A stretch of DNA of 64,000 nucleotides from Algoriphagus sp. Lineage in GTDB: Bacteria; Bacteroidota; Bacteroidia; Cytophagales; Cyclobacteriaceae. The stretch is from contig NZ_JAUXYL010000003.1 in assembly GCF_030694375.1 (NCBI RefSeq), positions 108,857-172,856 on the forward strand, given 5' to 3'. This document shows positions 26,791 to 35,234 of the stretch, piece after piece (the stretch's first letter is position 1; the number at the start of each line of letters is the position of its first letter). A program made the translations under genes and the position numbers. The notes under the pieces are model-generated. The model was not told the origin of the DNA and ran no database searches. It was given only the letters and a program-made list of their open reading frames with translations.

Positions 26791-27648
26791 TTAACCCTCC
26801 GGGATAAACGGGAGGCAAGCCCCAATCAAGGACGCTTTTTCTTCGAGTTCAGAAATTTTGATTTCAACCGGATAGTCGATTTTATCGAGATAGGCTTTGG
26901 TATAAGGCAAAAATCGGTCGGCTGCACGGGTAATTTTTCCTCCTAAAACCACCCCCTCGCATCGCAGCCGAATAACATAAAAAGACAGAAATTCACCCAG
27001 GGTCTCTCCAAATTGAGCAAAAACACAGTCAGCAATTTCTCTGTCCAAGTCATCTGCCAACAAGTCTTTCACACCGGCTAATTTCAGCCCAAACTTTTGT
27101 AAAGCATACGTCTTGAACCAGGCAGTTCCCAAATAATCTTCTGCTATTCCATCTCGAAAAGGGGCTGTCCAAAGTTTTCCGTCTTTGACTACCTCACGGA
27201 TTTTGATGGCAGATCCCAAACCGGTACCCAAAGTCAGACCAATGGAATTTTGAAAACCCCTGCCTGCTCCTGCCAGACTTTCACCTTTAAGAAAGGCCTC
27301 AGCATCGTTGGAAAATACAATATGCTTGGAATCAATTTTCAAGCTTTCGCTCAGTAGTTTTTTTACAGAAAGTCCAAAAAGCGACTTCATTTTACCCTGA
27401 TCTTTGATAAGAGAAATGCCATTTGAGTAATCGAATGGCCCTGGCATAGCGATTCCGATCCGAATATCCTTTTGGCTTCCAATCGATTCCCTGATCACCG
27501 CACTCCAATCTGCAATGATCTCTGAAGTAGAACGGAAAGTATCTATATCCGCTTCATGAAATTCGGTGATTTCGGCTGATTTGCCATTCCATAAAATCTG
27601 TGCAGAAGAAATATGAGATCCACCGATATCCACTCCTATTTGTATCAT
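26791..27648 (-). CDS. ROK family sugar kinase
   Basis: A 285-aa ROK protein without a DNA-binding domain, so probably a glucokinase- or N-acetylhexosamine-kinase-like enzyme. The phosphate-1 loop is IGVDIGGSHISSA, the acidic catalytic region IVFSNDAEAFLKGE, and the adenosine loop IGLTLGTGLGSAI. The usual ROK zinc motif (CxCGxxGCxE) is missing, as in polyphosphate-glucokinase-like members. It lies four bases after the GH18 gene stop, so the two form one operon for sugar release and phosphorylation. Confidence 0.82.
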   Translation of the reverse strand: MIQIGVDIGGSHISSAQILWNGKSAEITEFHEADIDTFRSTSEIIADWSAVIRESIGSQKDIRIGIAMPGPFDYSNGISLIKDQGKMKSLFGLSVKKLLSESLKIDSKHIVFSNDAEAFLKGESLAGAGRGFQNSIGLTLGTGLGSAIKIREVVKDGKLWTAPFRDGIAEDYLGTAWFKTYALQKFGLKLAGVKDLLADDLDREIADCVFAQFGETLGEFLSFYVIRLRCEGVVLGGKITRAADRFLPYTKAYLDKIDYPVEIKISELEEKASLIGACLPFIPEG

Positions 27649-27651
27649 CGC

Positions 27652-28788
27652 TTAATTTTCATTCACTGATTTTGGACTAAGAACTTCATGTAGAGCATCC
27701 AGCAAAGTTCCTGTATTGTCCTCGGACATCTCCCAAAACATGGCTCCTGCTAAACCCTTTTTCTTCACAAATTCCATCTTCAGGGCCAAAGATTCCGGAT
27801 CCTCAAATGTCACCCAAGCAGAATCAAGAAGTGAAAAAAGGTAAGGTGCACTTGCTTTTGAATCCCAAAATCTGGAATAAGTGGAATTTCTGGAGAGTGC
27901 AAAAACCTGATGGTAAGGTAAGCCCATCTCAAACTTACCTTTTTTAAACAATCCATTATCAGTTGGATCTACACCTTTCCACATCCGACCATAAAAAGGC
28001 ACGCCCAAAACCAGTTTTTCGGCAGGAACTCCAAATTCGAGATGTTCCTCGACTGTGGTTTGGGCAGATCGCCCTTTTGCTCCGTTTGGAAATAGATTGG
28101 CATGGTGACCGGTAATCGCATCTCCGGCAGTATAAAAATCATAAGCCATGATGTTGATAAAGTCGAGGTACTCTTGAGCCTCTCCCAAGTTGTTTACTTC
28201 GAGGTAATTTCTAAATCCCCCTGAAGCGATGGTACTCAGGTAATGCGTATTATTCAGGCTTCCTACCGAATCCAACGCTTCGCGAAAGCTTTTGAGCATG
28301 GCCACGAAATTGTCCTTGTCTTCAGCTCTAACGACATTATTATCTCCTTGCAGGGCCGGATACTCCCAGTCAAAATCCAGACCGTCCAGCTTATATTTAA
28401 GGAGAAAATCGATGCCGGAGGCAGTCAGTTTTTTCCTGCTTTCTTCGGTCAATACTGCATCCGAGAAGCCTTTGGAATGTGTCCAGCCTCCAATCGAAAC
28501 CAATATTTTAAGGGCAGGATTTCGCTTTTTCAATTCCTGCAGCTTTTGAAAATTCATGCTATCCCGCACTGCTCTTCCCTCCATATTGGTCACAATGCCG
28601 TCGGCCACATTGGCAAAAGCGTAATTGATGTGCGTGAGTTTTTCGGCAGGTATTTTTTTTGGATTCAGCTCCTTCCAGCCTGCTACATAGCCTACGATAT
28701 GATAAGTTTTGGATTCAGACTCTCCTCCATTTTTCGGTTGTGCACAAGAAAACAAAAGGAAAAAGCATGGAATCAGCCAGTATTTCAT
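27652..28788 (-). CDS. GH18 glycosidase (chitinase-like) lipoprotein
   Basis: A 378-aa glycoside hydrolase family 18 enzyme acting on chitin or related N-acetylglucosamine polymers. The start at 28788 gives a lipoprotein signal (MKYWLIPCFFLLFSC, lipobox FS-C). The catalytic motif DGLDFDWEYP holds the acid Glu. The other typical motifs are HINYAFANV, ILVSIGGWTHSKGF, INIMAYDFY and LVLGVPFYGRMWKGV. The C-terminus GLAGAMFWEMSEDNTGTLLDAL is also standard. Its operon partner is the ROK kinase downstream. Confidence 0.93.
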   Translation of the reverse strand: MKYWLIPCFFLLFSCAQPKNGGESESKTYHIVGYVAGWKELNPKKIPAEKLTHINYAFANVADGIVTNMEGRAVRDSMNFQKLQELKKRNPALKILVSIGGWTHSKGFSDAVLTEESRKKLTASGIDFLLKYKLDGLDFDWEYPALQGDNNVVRAEDKDNFVAMLKSFREALDSVGSLNNTHYLSTIASGGFRNYLEVNNLGEAQEYLDFINIMAYDFYTAGDAITGHHANLFPNGAKGRSAQTTVEEHLEFGVPAEKLVLGVPFYGRMWKGVDPTDNGLFKKGKFEMGLPYHQVFALSRNSTYSRFWDSKASAPYLFSLLDSAWVTFEDPESLALKMEFVKKKGLAGAMFWEMSEDNTGTLLDALHEVLSPKSVNEN

Positions 28789-28941
28789 TGAATTTGGGTT
28801 ATGGTAAAAACAAAAAAACATTGATTCTGACTGAAATCAAAACCTAGGTCAATAGGTTAAATCAGCGTTGTTTTCATCCTTTCCCATAGCCCAGGTATAG
28901 GATTAATAATTTCCCATTTAAATTCTAATTTTTGAAACAAC

Positions 28942-28970
28942 AAAAAAAGCCATCCGAGGATGGCTTTTTT
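28942..28970 (-). terminator. Terminator of glutamine synthetase III gene
   Basis: AAAAAAGCCATCC-GA-GGATGGCTTTTTT is a strong stem with T tract on either strand, about 20 bases past the glutamine synthetase stop. Confidence 0.85.
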
Positions 28971-28989
28971 ATTATTAACTATTTGATTA

Positions 28990-31152
28990 CTAACGGATAA
29001 AAAGCATTTCACGGTATTTAACCAATGGCCAACTTTCATCTTCCACCAGCAATTCCAGCTTATCTACCGCATAGCGGATTTTATCGAAATAGGCCTCTTT
29101 GACTTCTTTCTGATATCCTTTTGCCCGTTTTGAAGCACTCTCCTCTTTGTTGAGTCTTTTCCGAGCTTCTACCATCGCAGATACATTAGACTTTACAGAT
29201 TCGATATGTCTGGACACGTCTTTGATGGTCTCTACTGCCGCAGAGTGATCCAAGCCCAATCCTTTCAGACCATTGGCGTTTTCGATCAGTTTATTCTGAT
29301 ACAGGATGGCAGTCGGGATGATGTGGTTCAAAGCAAGATCACCCATCACACGGCTTTCGATTTGTACTTTTTTGACGAAATCTTCCAGCATGATTTCATG
29401 ACGGGCATGAACTTCAATGTGGTTAAGCACATTATGACGCTCAAAAAGCTCTTTAGTAGCTTTCTTCTCATACACATCCAAAGCCTCAGGAGTTGACTTC
29501 AAGTTTGAAAGGCCTCTTTTTTCAGCTTCTTTTGCCCACTCTTCAGAGTAACCGTCACCTTCGAATCTTATTTTCTTGGAATCCTTGATGTATTTCCTCA
29601 AGACATTGACGATGGCAATTTTCTTTTCTTTGCCCCCATTCATTTCCTTATCGATATCCTTCAGCATTTGCTTCAGTACATCGGCCACGATCACATTGAG
29701 CGTAGTCATCGGACCACCCACATTAGCCTGAGAACCAACTGCACGGAACTCGAATTTATTTCCTGTGAATGCAAATGGAGAAGTTCTGTTACGATCCGTA
29801 TTGTCAAGGATGATTTCAGGAATCTTGGAGATGCCCAATTTCATGTACATGTTGTCTCCCTTTTCAATTTTCACATTTCCGTTTTTCTCCAATTCATCCA
29901 ATAATTCAGAAAGCGTAGCTCCCAAGAATACGGAAATGATCGCAGGAGGTGCTTCGTTTGCACCCAAACGGAAGTCATTGCCTGCTGAAGCGATACTTGC
30001 CCGCAACAAATCCGCATTGTCATAAACCGCCTTAATCGTGGCCACCAAGAAGGTCAAAAACTGAAGGTTTTCTCTGGCTGAATTGCTGGGCTGAAATAAA
30101 TTGATCCCCGTATCGGTGATCAGGGACCAGTTATTGTGCTTACCGGATCCATTGACACCTGCAAATGGCTTTTCGTGGAAAAGAACTTTCAGGGAATGCT
30201 TTTCGGCAACTTTATCCATCACATCCATCAATAGCTGATTGTGATCGGTGGCTTTATTTATCTCTTCGAAAATCGGTGCAACTTCAAACTGTCCGGGTGC
30301 TACCTCGTTGTGACGGGTCATTACCGGGATACCCAGTTTCAATGCTTCGATTTCAAACTCCATCATAAAATCCTTCACTCGAGTGGGGATCGAACCGAAA
30401 TAATGATCTTCCAACTGCTGACCTCTTGCAGGGATATGTCCAAAAACAGATCGACCAGCCATCACCAAGTCAGGGCGAGCGGCATACAATGCCTTATCAA
30501 TCACGAAATATTCCTGCTCCACCCCAAGAGATGGAGTCACTTTCCGCACATTTCGATCAAAAAGCTGACAAACAGCCACTGAAGCTTCATTGATGGCTTC
30601 TATCGATTTCAAGAGTGGGGTCTTGTAATCCAAGGCCTCTCCGGTATAAGACACGAATATGGTTGGGATACAAAGTGTCTTTTCTAAAATGAATATCGGA
30701 GATGAAGGATCCCAGGCAGTGTAGCCACGTGCTTCAAATGTCGAACGAATTCCACCATTAGGGAAAGAAGAAGCATCAGGTTCCTGCTGAACCAAGGCCG
30801 AACCTTTGAATTTCTCCATCCCGGCATACATATCAAAGAAAGAATCATGCTTCTCGGCAGTAGACCCTGTCAATGGTTGAAACCAGTGCGTGTAATGCGT
30901 AACGCCCTTGGACATCGCCCAAGTTTTCACCGCAGAAGCAATTTCTTCTGCTGTTGCAGAATCAATTTTAGATCCTCTGTCAATGGCTTCCATCACTTTT
31001 TTGAAAACTGAAGGAGCCAAAGACTGCTTCATTTGACTGGTGCCGAAAACATTGGTCCCGAAGAAGTCTGAGATTTTTGAGGCGGGAGGGATTACAGGGA
31101 CGCGCTGTCTCGCCTGTACCATCGCCAAGGCTTGTTGTCTGAGTGTTGCCAT
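28990..31152 (-). CDS. glnN: Glutamine synthetase type III
   Basis: A 720-aa GSIII enzyme making glutamine from glutamate, ammonia and ATP. This class is typical of Bacteroidota and cyanobacteria and is much longer than GSI. N-terminal family motif: SDFFGTNVFGTSQMKQSLAP. Then SFFDMYAGMEKFKGSALVQQ, LGVEQEYFVIDK (metal Glu), APGQFEVAPIFEEINKATDHNQLLMDV, the KPFAGVNGSGKHNNWSL region and GANEAPPAIISVFLG. The C-terminal helical domain (~580-720) is present. It is monocistronic with its own promoter and terminator. Confidence 0.96.
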   Translation of the reverse strand: MATLRQQALAMVQARQRVPVIPPASKISDFFGTNVFGTSQMKQSLAPSVFKKVMEAIDRGSKIDSATAEEIASAVKTWAMSKGVTHYTHWFQPLTGSTAEKHDSFFDMYAGMEKFKGSALVQQEPDASSFPNGGIRSTFEARGYTAWDPSSPIFILEKTLCIPTIFVSYTGEALDYKTPLLKSIEAINEASVAVCQLFDRNVRKVTPSLGVEQEYFVIDKALYAARPDLVMAGRSVFGHIPARGQQLEDHYFGSIPTRVKDFMMEFEIEALKLGIPVMTRHNEVAPGQFEVAPIFEEINKATDHNQLLMDVMDKVAEKHSLKVLFHEKPFAGVNGSGKHNNWSLITDTGINLFQPSNSARENLQFLTFLVATIKAVYDNADLLRASIASAGNDFRLGANEAPPAIISVFLGATLSELLDELEKNGNVKIEKGDNMYMKLGISKIPEIILDNTDRNRTSPFAFTGNKFEFRAVGSQANVGGPMTTLNVIVADVLKQMLKDIDKEMNGGKEKKIAIVNVLRKYIKDSKKIRFEGDGYSEEWAKEAEKRGLSNLKSTPEALDVYEKKATKELFERHNVLNHIEVHARHEIMLEDFVKKVQIESRVMGDLALNHIIPTAILYQNKLIENANGLKGLGLDHSAAVETIKDVSRHIESVKSNVSAMVEARKRLNKEESASKRAKGYQKEVKEAYFDKIRYAVDKLELLVEDESWPLVKYREMLFIR

Positions 31153-31183
31153 TTCTACAATATGAGGTTTAATATTACACCCA

Positions 31184-31191
31184 CAAAAATA
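31184..31191 (-). promoter_or_regulatory. -7 box of glutamine synthetase III gene
   Basis: On the minus strand, TATTTTTG lies ~32 bases before the start codon and fits TANNTTTG. A T-rich -33 candidate lies upstream. Confidence 0.4.
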
Positions 31192-31331
31192 GAAAAATAC
31201 TGATGCGAAAAAGCTTTTACCCCATTTTTGAAGTCATTTTTCGAAAAATTTCCACTTTTTTCAAAAAAACATGGTGTTTTGAGAGCCAAAAGCCTAAAAA
31301 AAGCAGGTTTTATCCCCGAAAATTGGAGAAT

Positions 31332-31364
31332 TGAAAAAAGATCGGGATTAATTACCTTTGCAGC
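31332..31364 (+). promoter_or_regulatory. Promoter of mtaB
   Basis: TTG near 31332 and TACCTTTG ending near 31362 are separated by ~20 bases and lie about 25 bases before the start codon. They match the Bacteroidota consensus. Confidence 0.5.
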
Positions 31365-31385
31365 TGATCATTGAAATGAGTATTC

Positions 31386-32705
31386 ATGAAAAAAGTCGCC
31401 TTTTATACCCTCGGTTGTAAGCTAAACTTCTCTGAAACTTCTACTATTGGCAGGCAATTCGAAGAAAAAGGGTATCTGAAAGTCGATTTTCAGGAAAATC
31501 CCGATATTTTCATCATTAACACCTGCTCGGTCACCGAGAATGCCGACAAGAAGTGTAAAAAGATCGTCAAAGAGGCTAAAAAGATATCGCCTGATTCTTA
31601 TGTGGCCATCATTGGCTGCTATGCCCAGCTGAAACCAACCGAAATCTCCGAAATAGAAGGAGTGGACGCGGTCTTGGGTGCGGCTGAAAAATTCCGTCTG
31701 ATTGAGCTTTTGGATGGTTTCGCCAAAGTCCAAGAGACCAAAGTACTCGCCTCTGAGATCACTGAGGCCACCACTTTTAATAATGCCTTTTCTATTAATG
31801 ACCGAACCCGAACTTTCCTGAAAGTTCAGGACGGATGCAATTATGGCTGCGCTTTTTGCACGATTCCACTTGCGCGCGGGAAAAGTCGAAGTAACACCAT
31901 CGAATCTGTATTGGCTTCAGCCCGGGAGATCGCTGCCACAAAGGTCAAAGAAATCGTCCTGACGGGCGTCAATATCGGCGACTTTGGAATCGTGGACGGA
32001 AAGCGTGTCGAACGATTCGCTGATTTGGTTTATGCCTTGGACGATGTAGTGGGAATTGACCGGCTGCGGATTTCATCTATCGAGCCAAATTTGCTGACAA
32101 ATGAGGTCATCGAATTTGTGTCCCGATCCAAGCGATTCGTTCCTCACTTTCATATTCCCCTGCAGTCAGGTTCTAATACAATTTTAAGGAAAATGGGCCG
32201 TCGCTATTTGCGGGAGCTGTACGAAGACCGTGTCTCCAAAATCAAAACCCTAATGCCCAAGGCCTGCATCGGTGTAGATGTGATTGTGGGCTTCCCAGGG
32301 GAGACAGATGAGCTTTTTCTGGAGACTTACAACTTCCTGAATGAACTGGACATCTCTTACCTCCACGTATTCACCTATTCCGAGCGTGCCAATACACGGG
32401 CAGTCGAAATGGATGGCGTTGTGCCACTCAAGAAAAGGAACGAACGATCAAAAATGTTGCGAATTCTATCCGAGAAGAAGCGCCGTAAGTTTTATGAGGA
32501 GAATTTGGGCGGCACCTTTACCGTACTTTTTGAAGAAGATGTCGAAGATGGAAAGATCCATGGCTTCACCGAAAACTACATTCGCGTCGCTGCCAAATAC
32601 GATCCCATGCTGGTCAATGAGCTCAAGTTGGTGACCTTGGATCAAATCAATGATTCCGGCAATGTCGAGGTGAGAGAACCGGAGTTGGTGTATGAAAAAC
32701 ACTAG
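31386..32705 (+). CDS. mtaB: tRNA t6A37 methylthiotransferase MtaB
   Basis: A radical-SAM enzyme that converts t6A to ms2t6A at position 37 of tRNAs reading ANN codons. The 439-aa length fits. The N-terminal UPF0004 domain has Cys ligands in YTLGCKLNFSE, FIINTCSVTEN and AIIGCYAQL. The radical-SAM cluster motif is CNYGCAFCTIPLARGKSRS. A C-terminal TRAM-like segment covers ~370-430 (FTVLFEEDVEDGKIHGFTEN). A TTG...TACCTTTG promoter precedes it. The gene is transcribed alone. Confidence 0.95.
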   Translation: MKKVAFYTLGCKLNFSETSTIGRQFEEKGYLKVDFQENPDIFIINTCSVTENADKKCKKIVKEAKKISPDSYVAIIGCYAQLKPTEISEIEGVDAVLGAAEKFRLIELLDGFAKVQETKVLASEITEATTFNNAFSINDRTRTFLKVQDGCNYGCAFCTIPLARGKSRSNTIESVLASAREIAATKVKEIVLTGVNIGDFGIVDGKRVERFADLVYALDDVVGIDRLRISSIEPNLLTNEVIEFVSRSKRFVPHFHIPLQSGSNTILRKMGRRYLRELYEDRVSKIKTLMPKACIGVDVIVGFPGETDELFLETYNFLNELDISYLHVFTYSERANTRAVEMDGVVPLKKRNERSKMLRILSEKKRRKFYEENLGGTFTVLFEEDVEDGKIHGFTENYIRVAAKYDPMLVNELKLVTLDQINDSGNVEVREPELVYEKH

Positions 32706-32720
32706 TCTTAAGATTACTGA

Positions 32721-32980
32721 TTTCACCCCTTTTGGGCTCTAAATTGCGTTTATCAGCTCGGCCCCCGGCTCCTTATAGTCACCGAGGGTCATGAATAGTT
32801 GCAATTCTTCGGATCTCCTTTCAAATCAAAGCGAACAGTTCCCTCCTGAGTTTTTTCAAAAATTCCCAGCTCAGTTTTTAAGATATACCCAGCTCCAAAG
32901 GAGCGAGACCATCCATGACCGCGGGTGAAGCCCGTGGTAAAACGGATTAACTCAGAAGATTTAGCCCCGAAGGGGTGAAA
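32721..32980. repeat. MITE-like palindromic intergenic element (~260 bp)
   Basis: The ends are imperfect inverted repeats of 22-24 bases: TTTCACCCCTT.. GGGCT..AAAT at 32721-32744, and its reverse complement at 32959-32980. Similarity extends inward: the left half has GAGGGTCATGAATAGT and the inverted right half has GCGGTCATGGATGGT. So it looks like two inverted copies of a ~95-base repeat. It contains smaller palindromes, e.g. CCGCGGG-TGAAG-CCCGTGG at 32919-32937. No transposase is encoded. Confidence 0.6.
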
Positions 32981-33053
32981 CTTTTTTACCTCCCCTTCCT
33001 TTCCACCCAAATTTTTCTAATTTCATACGATTATAATTTCTTGTTAGAGGCAG

Positions 33054-33071
33054 TCCCGATAGTTATCGGGA
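33054..33071. repeat. Short palindrome TCCCGATA-GT-TATCGGGA
   Basis: A perfect palindrome with 8-base arms between the MITE-like element and the branching enzyme gene. A related half (GATAGCCATCGGGA) occurs near 38703 after repeat unit 5, so it is probably a dispersed intergenic palindrome. Confidence 0.5.
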
Positions 33072-33158
33072 TCGGAAGTAATCTCGCAAAACTTTAATCA
33101 TCTCCAAGTGTGACTTTTCGGTCATGCTCGAATTCATCCTAGGCAAAAACCATTTTTT

Positions 33159-35174
33159 GTGAAAGAATTAAAAAAATTACCCCTGATCGTAGACGAACCT
33201 TGGCTCGAACCCTACGAATCCAAAATCGAGAAGCGATTCCAAAACTACCAAAACGCCATTCGGGCCATCAATGACTTCTCGGGTAGCATTCTGGAATTCG
33301 CCGGAATGCACGAATACTTTGGTGTGCACTTCGACAAGCTCCGAAACGGTTGGGTCTATCGGGAGTGGGCACCTGCAGCCAAAGCGCTTTTCCTCATGGG
33401 CGACTTCAACTGGTGGGATCGAAATTCCCATCCCATGCGCAGCAGTCCGAGGGGCGATTGGGAGATTTTTCTTCCTTATGAAGAGTACAAACATACCTTC
33501 GTCCACCAAAGCAAAATAAAAGTTCGGGTCATCGGAGCCAATGACAGCGATCTCGATCGTATTCCGGCATACATCCGCCGGGTAGTGCAGGATGAAACCA
33601 ACCATGACTTTGCCGGGCAACTCTGGTTTGAGCCGCAACCTTTTTCCTGGACGGATCAGGACTTTTCCCTGGACGAGCCTGCCAAGATGCCGCTCATCTA
33701 TGAGGCGCATGTGGGCATGGCCCTGGAGGCTGCAAAAGTGGGGACGTATACTGAGTTTGAGGAGCTGATCCTCCCGCGCATCAAAGCAGGTGGCTACAAT
33801 GCCATCCAACTCATGGCCGTGATGGAGCATCCCTATTACGGTTCCTTCGGCTATCACGTCTCCAATTTCTTTGCACCCTCTTCCCGCTTTGGGACGCCCG
33901 AGGAGCTCAAATCCCTGATCAACACCGCCCACGGCATGGGCATCGCCGTGATCATGGACATCGTGCATTCCCATGCAGTGAAAAATGTCAACGAAGGCCT
34001 CAACGAGTTTGACGGCAGCGACCACCAATACTTCCACCCCGGCCCAAAAGGCTATCACGAAGGCTGGGATTCCAAGCTTTTCGACTATGGGAAGTGGGAA
34101 GTTCAGCAATTTCTGCTCTCAAATATCCGCTACTGGATGGAGGAGTTTCACTTCGACGGATACCGCTTCGACGGGGCCACCTCTATTATATACAAGCACC
34201 ACGGCTTGGTTTCCTTTGATTCCTCCGATAAATACTTCGACGAAGGCGTAGACGAAGACGCCCTGCTCTACCTCCAACTCGCCAACACGGTGATCCATGC
34301 CCTGAATCCCAAAGTGCTCTCCATCGCCGAGGAAGTCAGCGGGATGCCGGGACTTTGCCGAACGATAGCTGATGGGGGCATCGGCTTCGACTTCCGTCTT
34401 GCCATGGGCATACCCGACTACTGGATCAAGACGCTGAAGCATAAGCTGGACGAGCAGTGGGACATGTTTGAGCTGTGGCACGAACTGACCAACAGGCCGA
34501 AACTGGAGAAATCCATCGCCTATGCCGAGAGCCACGATCAGGCGCTGGTCGGGGATAAAAGCATTGCTTTCTGGCTGATGGACAAGGAAATGTACTTCTC
34601 CATGACCGTGCTGGAGCAAAATCTCGTCGTGGACCGCGGCATCGCCCTGCACAAGCTGATCCGCATGATCACACTTACACTGGGCGGCGAGGGTTACCTC
34701 AACTTTATCGGCAATGAATTCGGGCATCCCGAGTGGGTGGACTTTCCGAGACTGGGCAATGACTGGAGCTATCAATATGCCCGGCGGCAGTGGTCATTGG
34801 TCGACGATCCCCTACTCCGCTATCAGCAGCTGGATAAGTGGGACAAAGTGATGATCCAACTGGCCAAAGACCATCAAATCCTCTCAGCCCCTCCTGCCAT
34901 GCAACTTCACCTCGATCCGGATAAGAAGATTATCGCCTACGAACGCGGCAATCTGATTTTTGTCTTTTCCTTCCATCCTACCGAGTCCTTTTTCGGTTTT
35001 TCGATCCGCATGCCTGAAGCAGGTACCTATCAGATCATGCTTGATTCTGATGAAAAAGAATATGGGGGCTTCGCTAGACTAGACAAAACTGTAAAATACA
35101 AAACCGACAAAGATCAGATAGTGAGTTTGTATGTTCCGAATCGGGTGGTGATGGTGATGGTAGCAATAAGTTAG
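33159..35174 (+). CDS. 1,4-alpha-glucan branching enzyme, eukaryotic-like GH13_8 type
   Basis: A 671-aa GH13 enzyme with a CBM48 N-domain (REWAPAAKALFLMGDFNWWDR, ~70-90). The catalytic barrel has DIVHSHAVKN, GYRFDGATSIIYKHHG (nucleophile Asp), SIAEEVSGMPGLC (acid Glu) and AESHDQALVGDKSIAFWLMD. These motifs match the eukaryotic/Bacteroidota GH13_8 branching enzymes more than E. coli GlgB. It introduces alpha-1,6 branches into glycogen. The start codon is GTG. Codon use is visibly richer in G and C than in flanking genes. No glgA or glgC is adjacent; a cytoplasmic amylase lies 12 kb away. Confidence 0.9.
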   Translation: MKELKKLPLIVDEPWLEPYESKIEKRFQNYQNAIRAINDFSGSILEFAGMHEYFGVHFDKLRNGWVYREWAPAAKALFLMGDFNWWDRNSHPMRSSPRGDWEIFLPYEEYKHTFVHQSKIKVRVIGANDSDLDRIPAYIRRVVQDETNHDFAGQLWFEPQPFSWTDQDFSLDEPAKMPLIYEAHVGMALEAAKVGTYTEFEELILPRIKAGGYNAIQLMAVMEHPYYGSFGYHVSNFFAPSSRFGTPEELKSLINTAHGMGIAVIMDIVHSHAVKNVNEGLNEFDGSDHQYFHPGPKGYHEGWDSKLFDYGKWEVQQFLLSNIRYWMEEFHFDGYRFDGATSIIYKHHGLVSFDSSDKYFDEGVDEDALLYLQLANTVIHALNPKVLSIAEEVSGMPGLCRTIADGGIGFDFRLAMGIPDYWIKTLKHKLDEQWDMFELWHELTNRPKLEKSIAYAESHDQALVGDKSIAFWLMDKEMYFSMTVLEQNLVVDRGIALHKLIRMITLTLGGEGYLNFIGNEFGHPEWVDFPRLGNDWSYQYARRQWSLVDDPLLRYQQLDKWDKVMIQLAKDHQILSAPPAMQLHLDPDKKIIAYERGNLIFVFSFHPTESFFGFSIRMPEAGTYQIMLDSDEKEYGGFARLDKTVKYKTDKDQIVSLYVPNRVVMVMVAIS

Positions 35175-35234
35175 AAAACTAATATTGAGAAATTTCAAGT
35201 TAAATATTCTTTGAAAAAGATTTAATTTTCAAAC

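Noticed and set aside
33177..34109. 310-codon open frame on the minus strand inside the branching enzyme gene
   Set aside because: It is the mirror of a GC-biased, confidently identified GH13 gene. It has no domain features and follows from codon bias.
34119..34775. 218-codon minus-strand frame inside the branching enzyme gene
   Set aside because: Same cause: an antisense shadow of the GC-rich coding sequence, with no recognisable protein.
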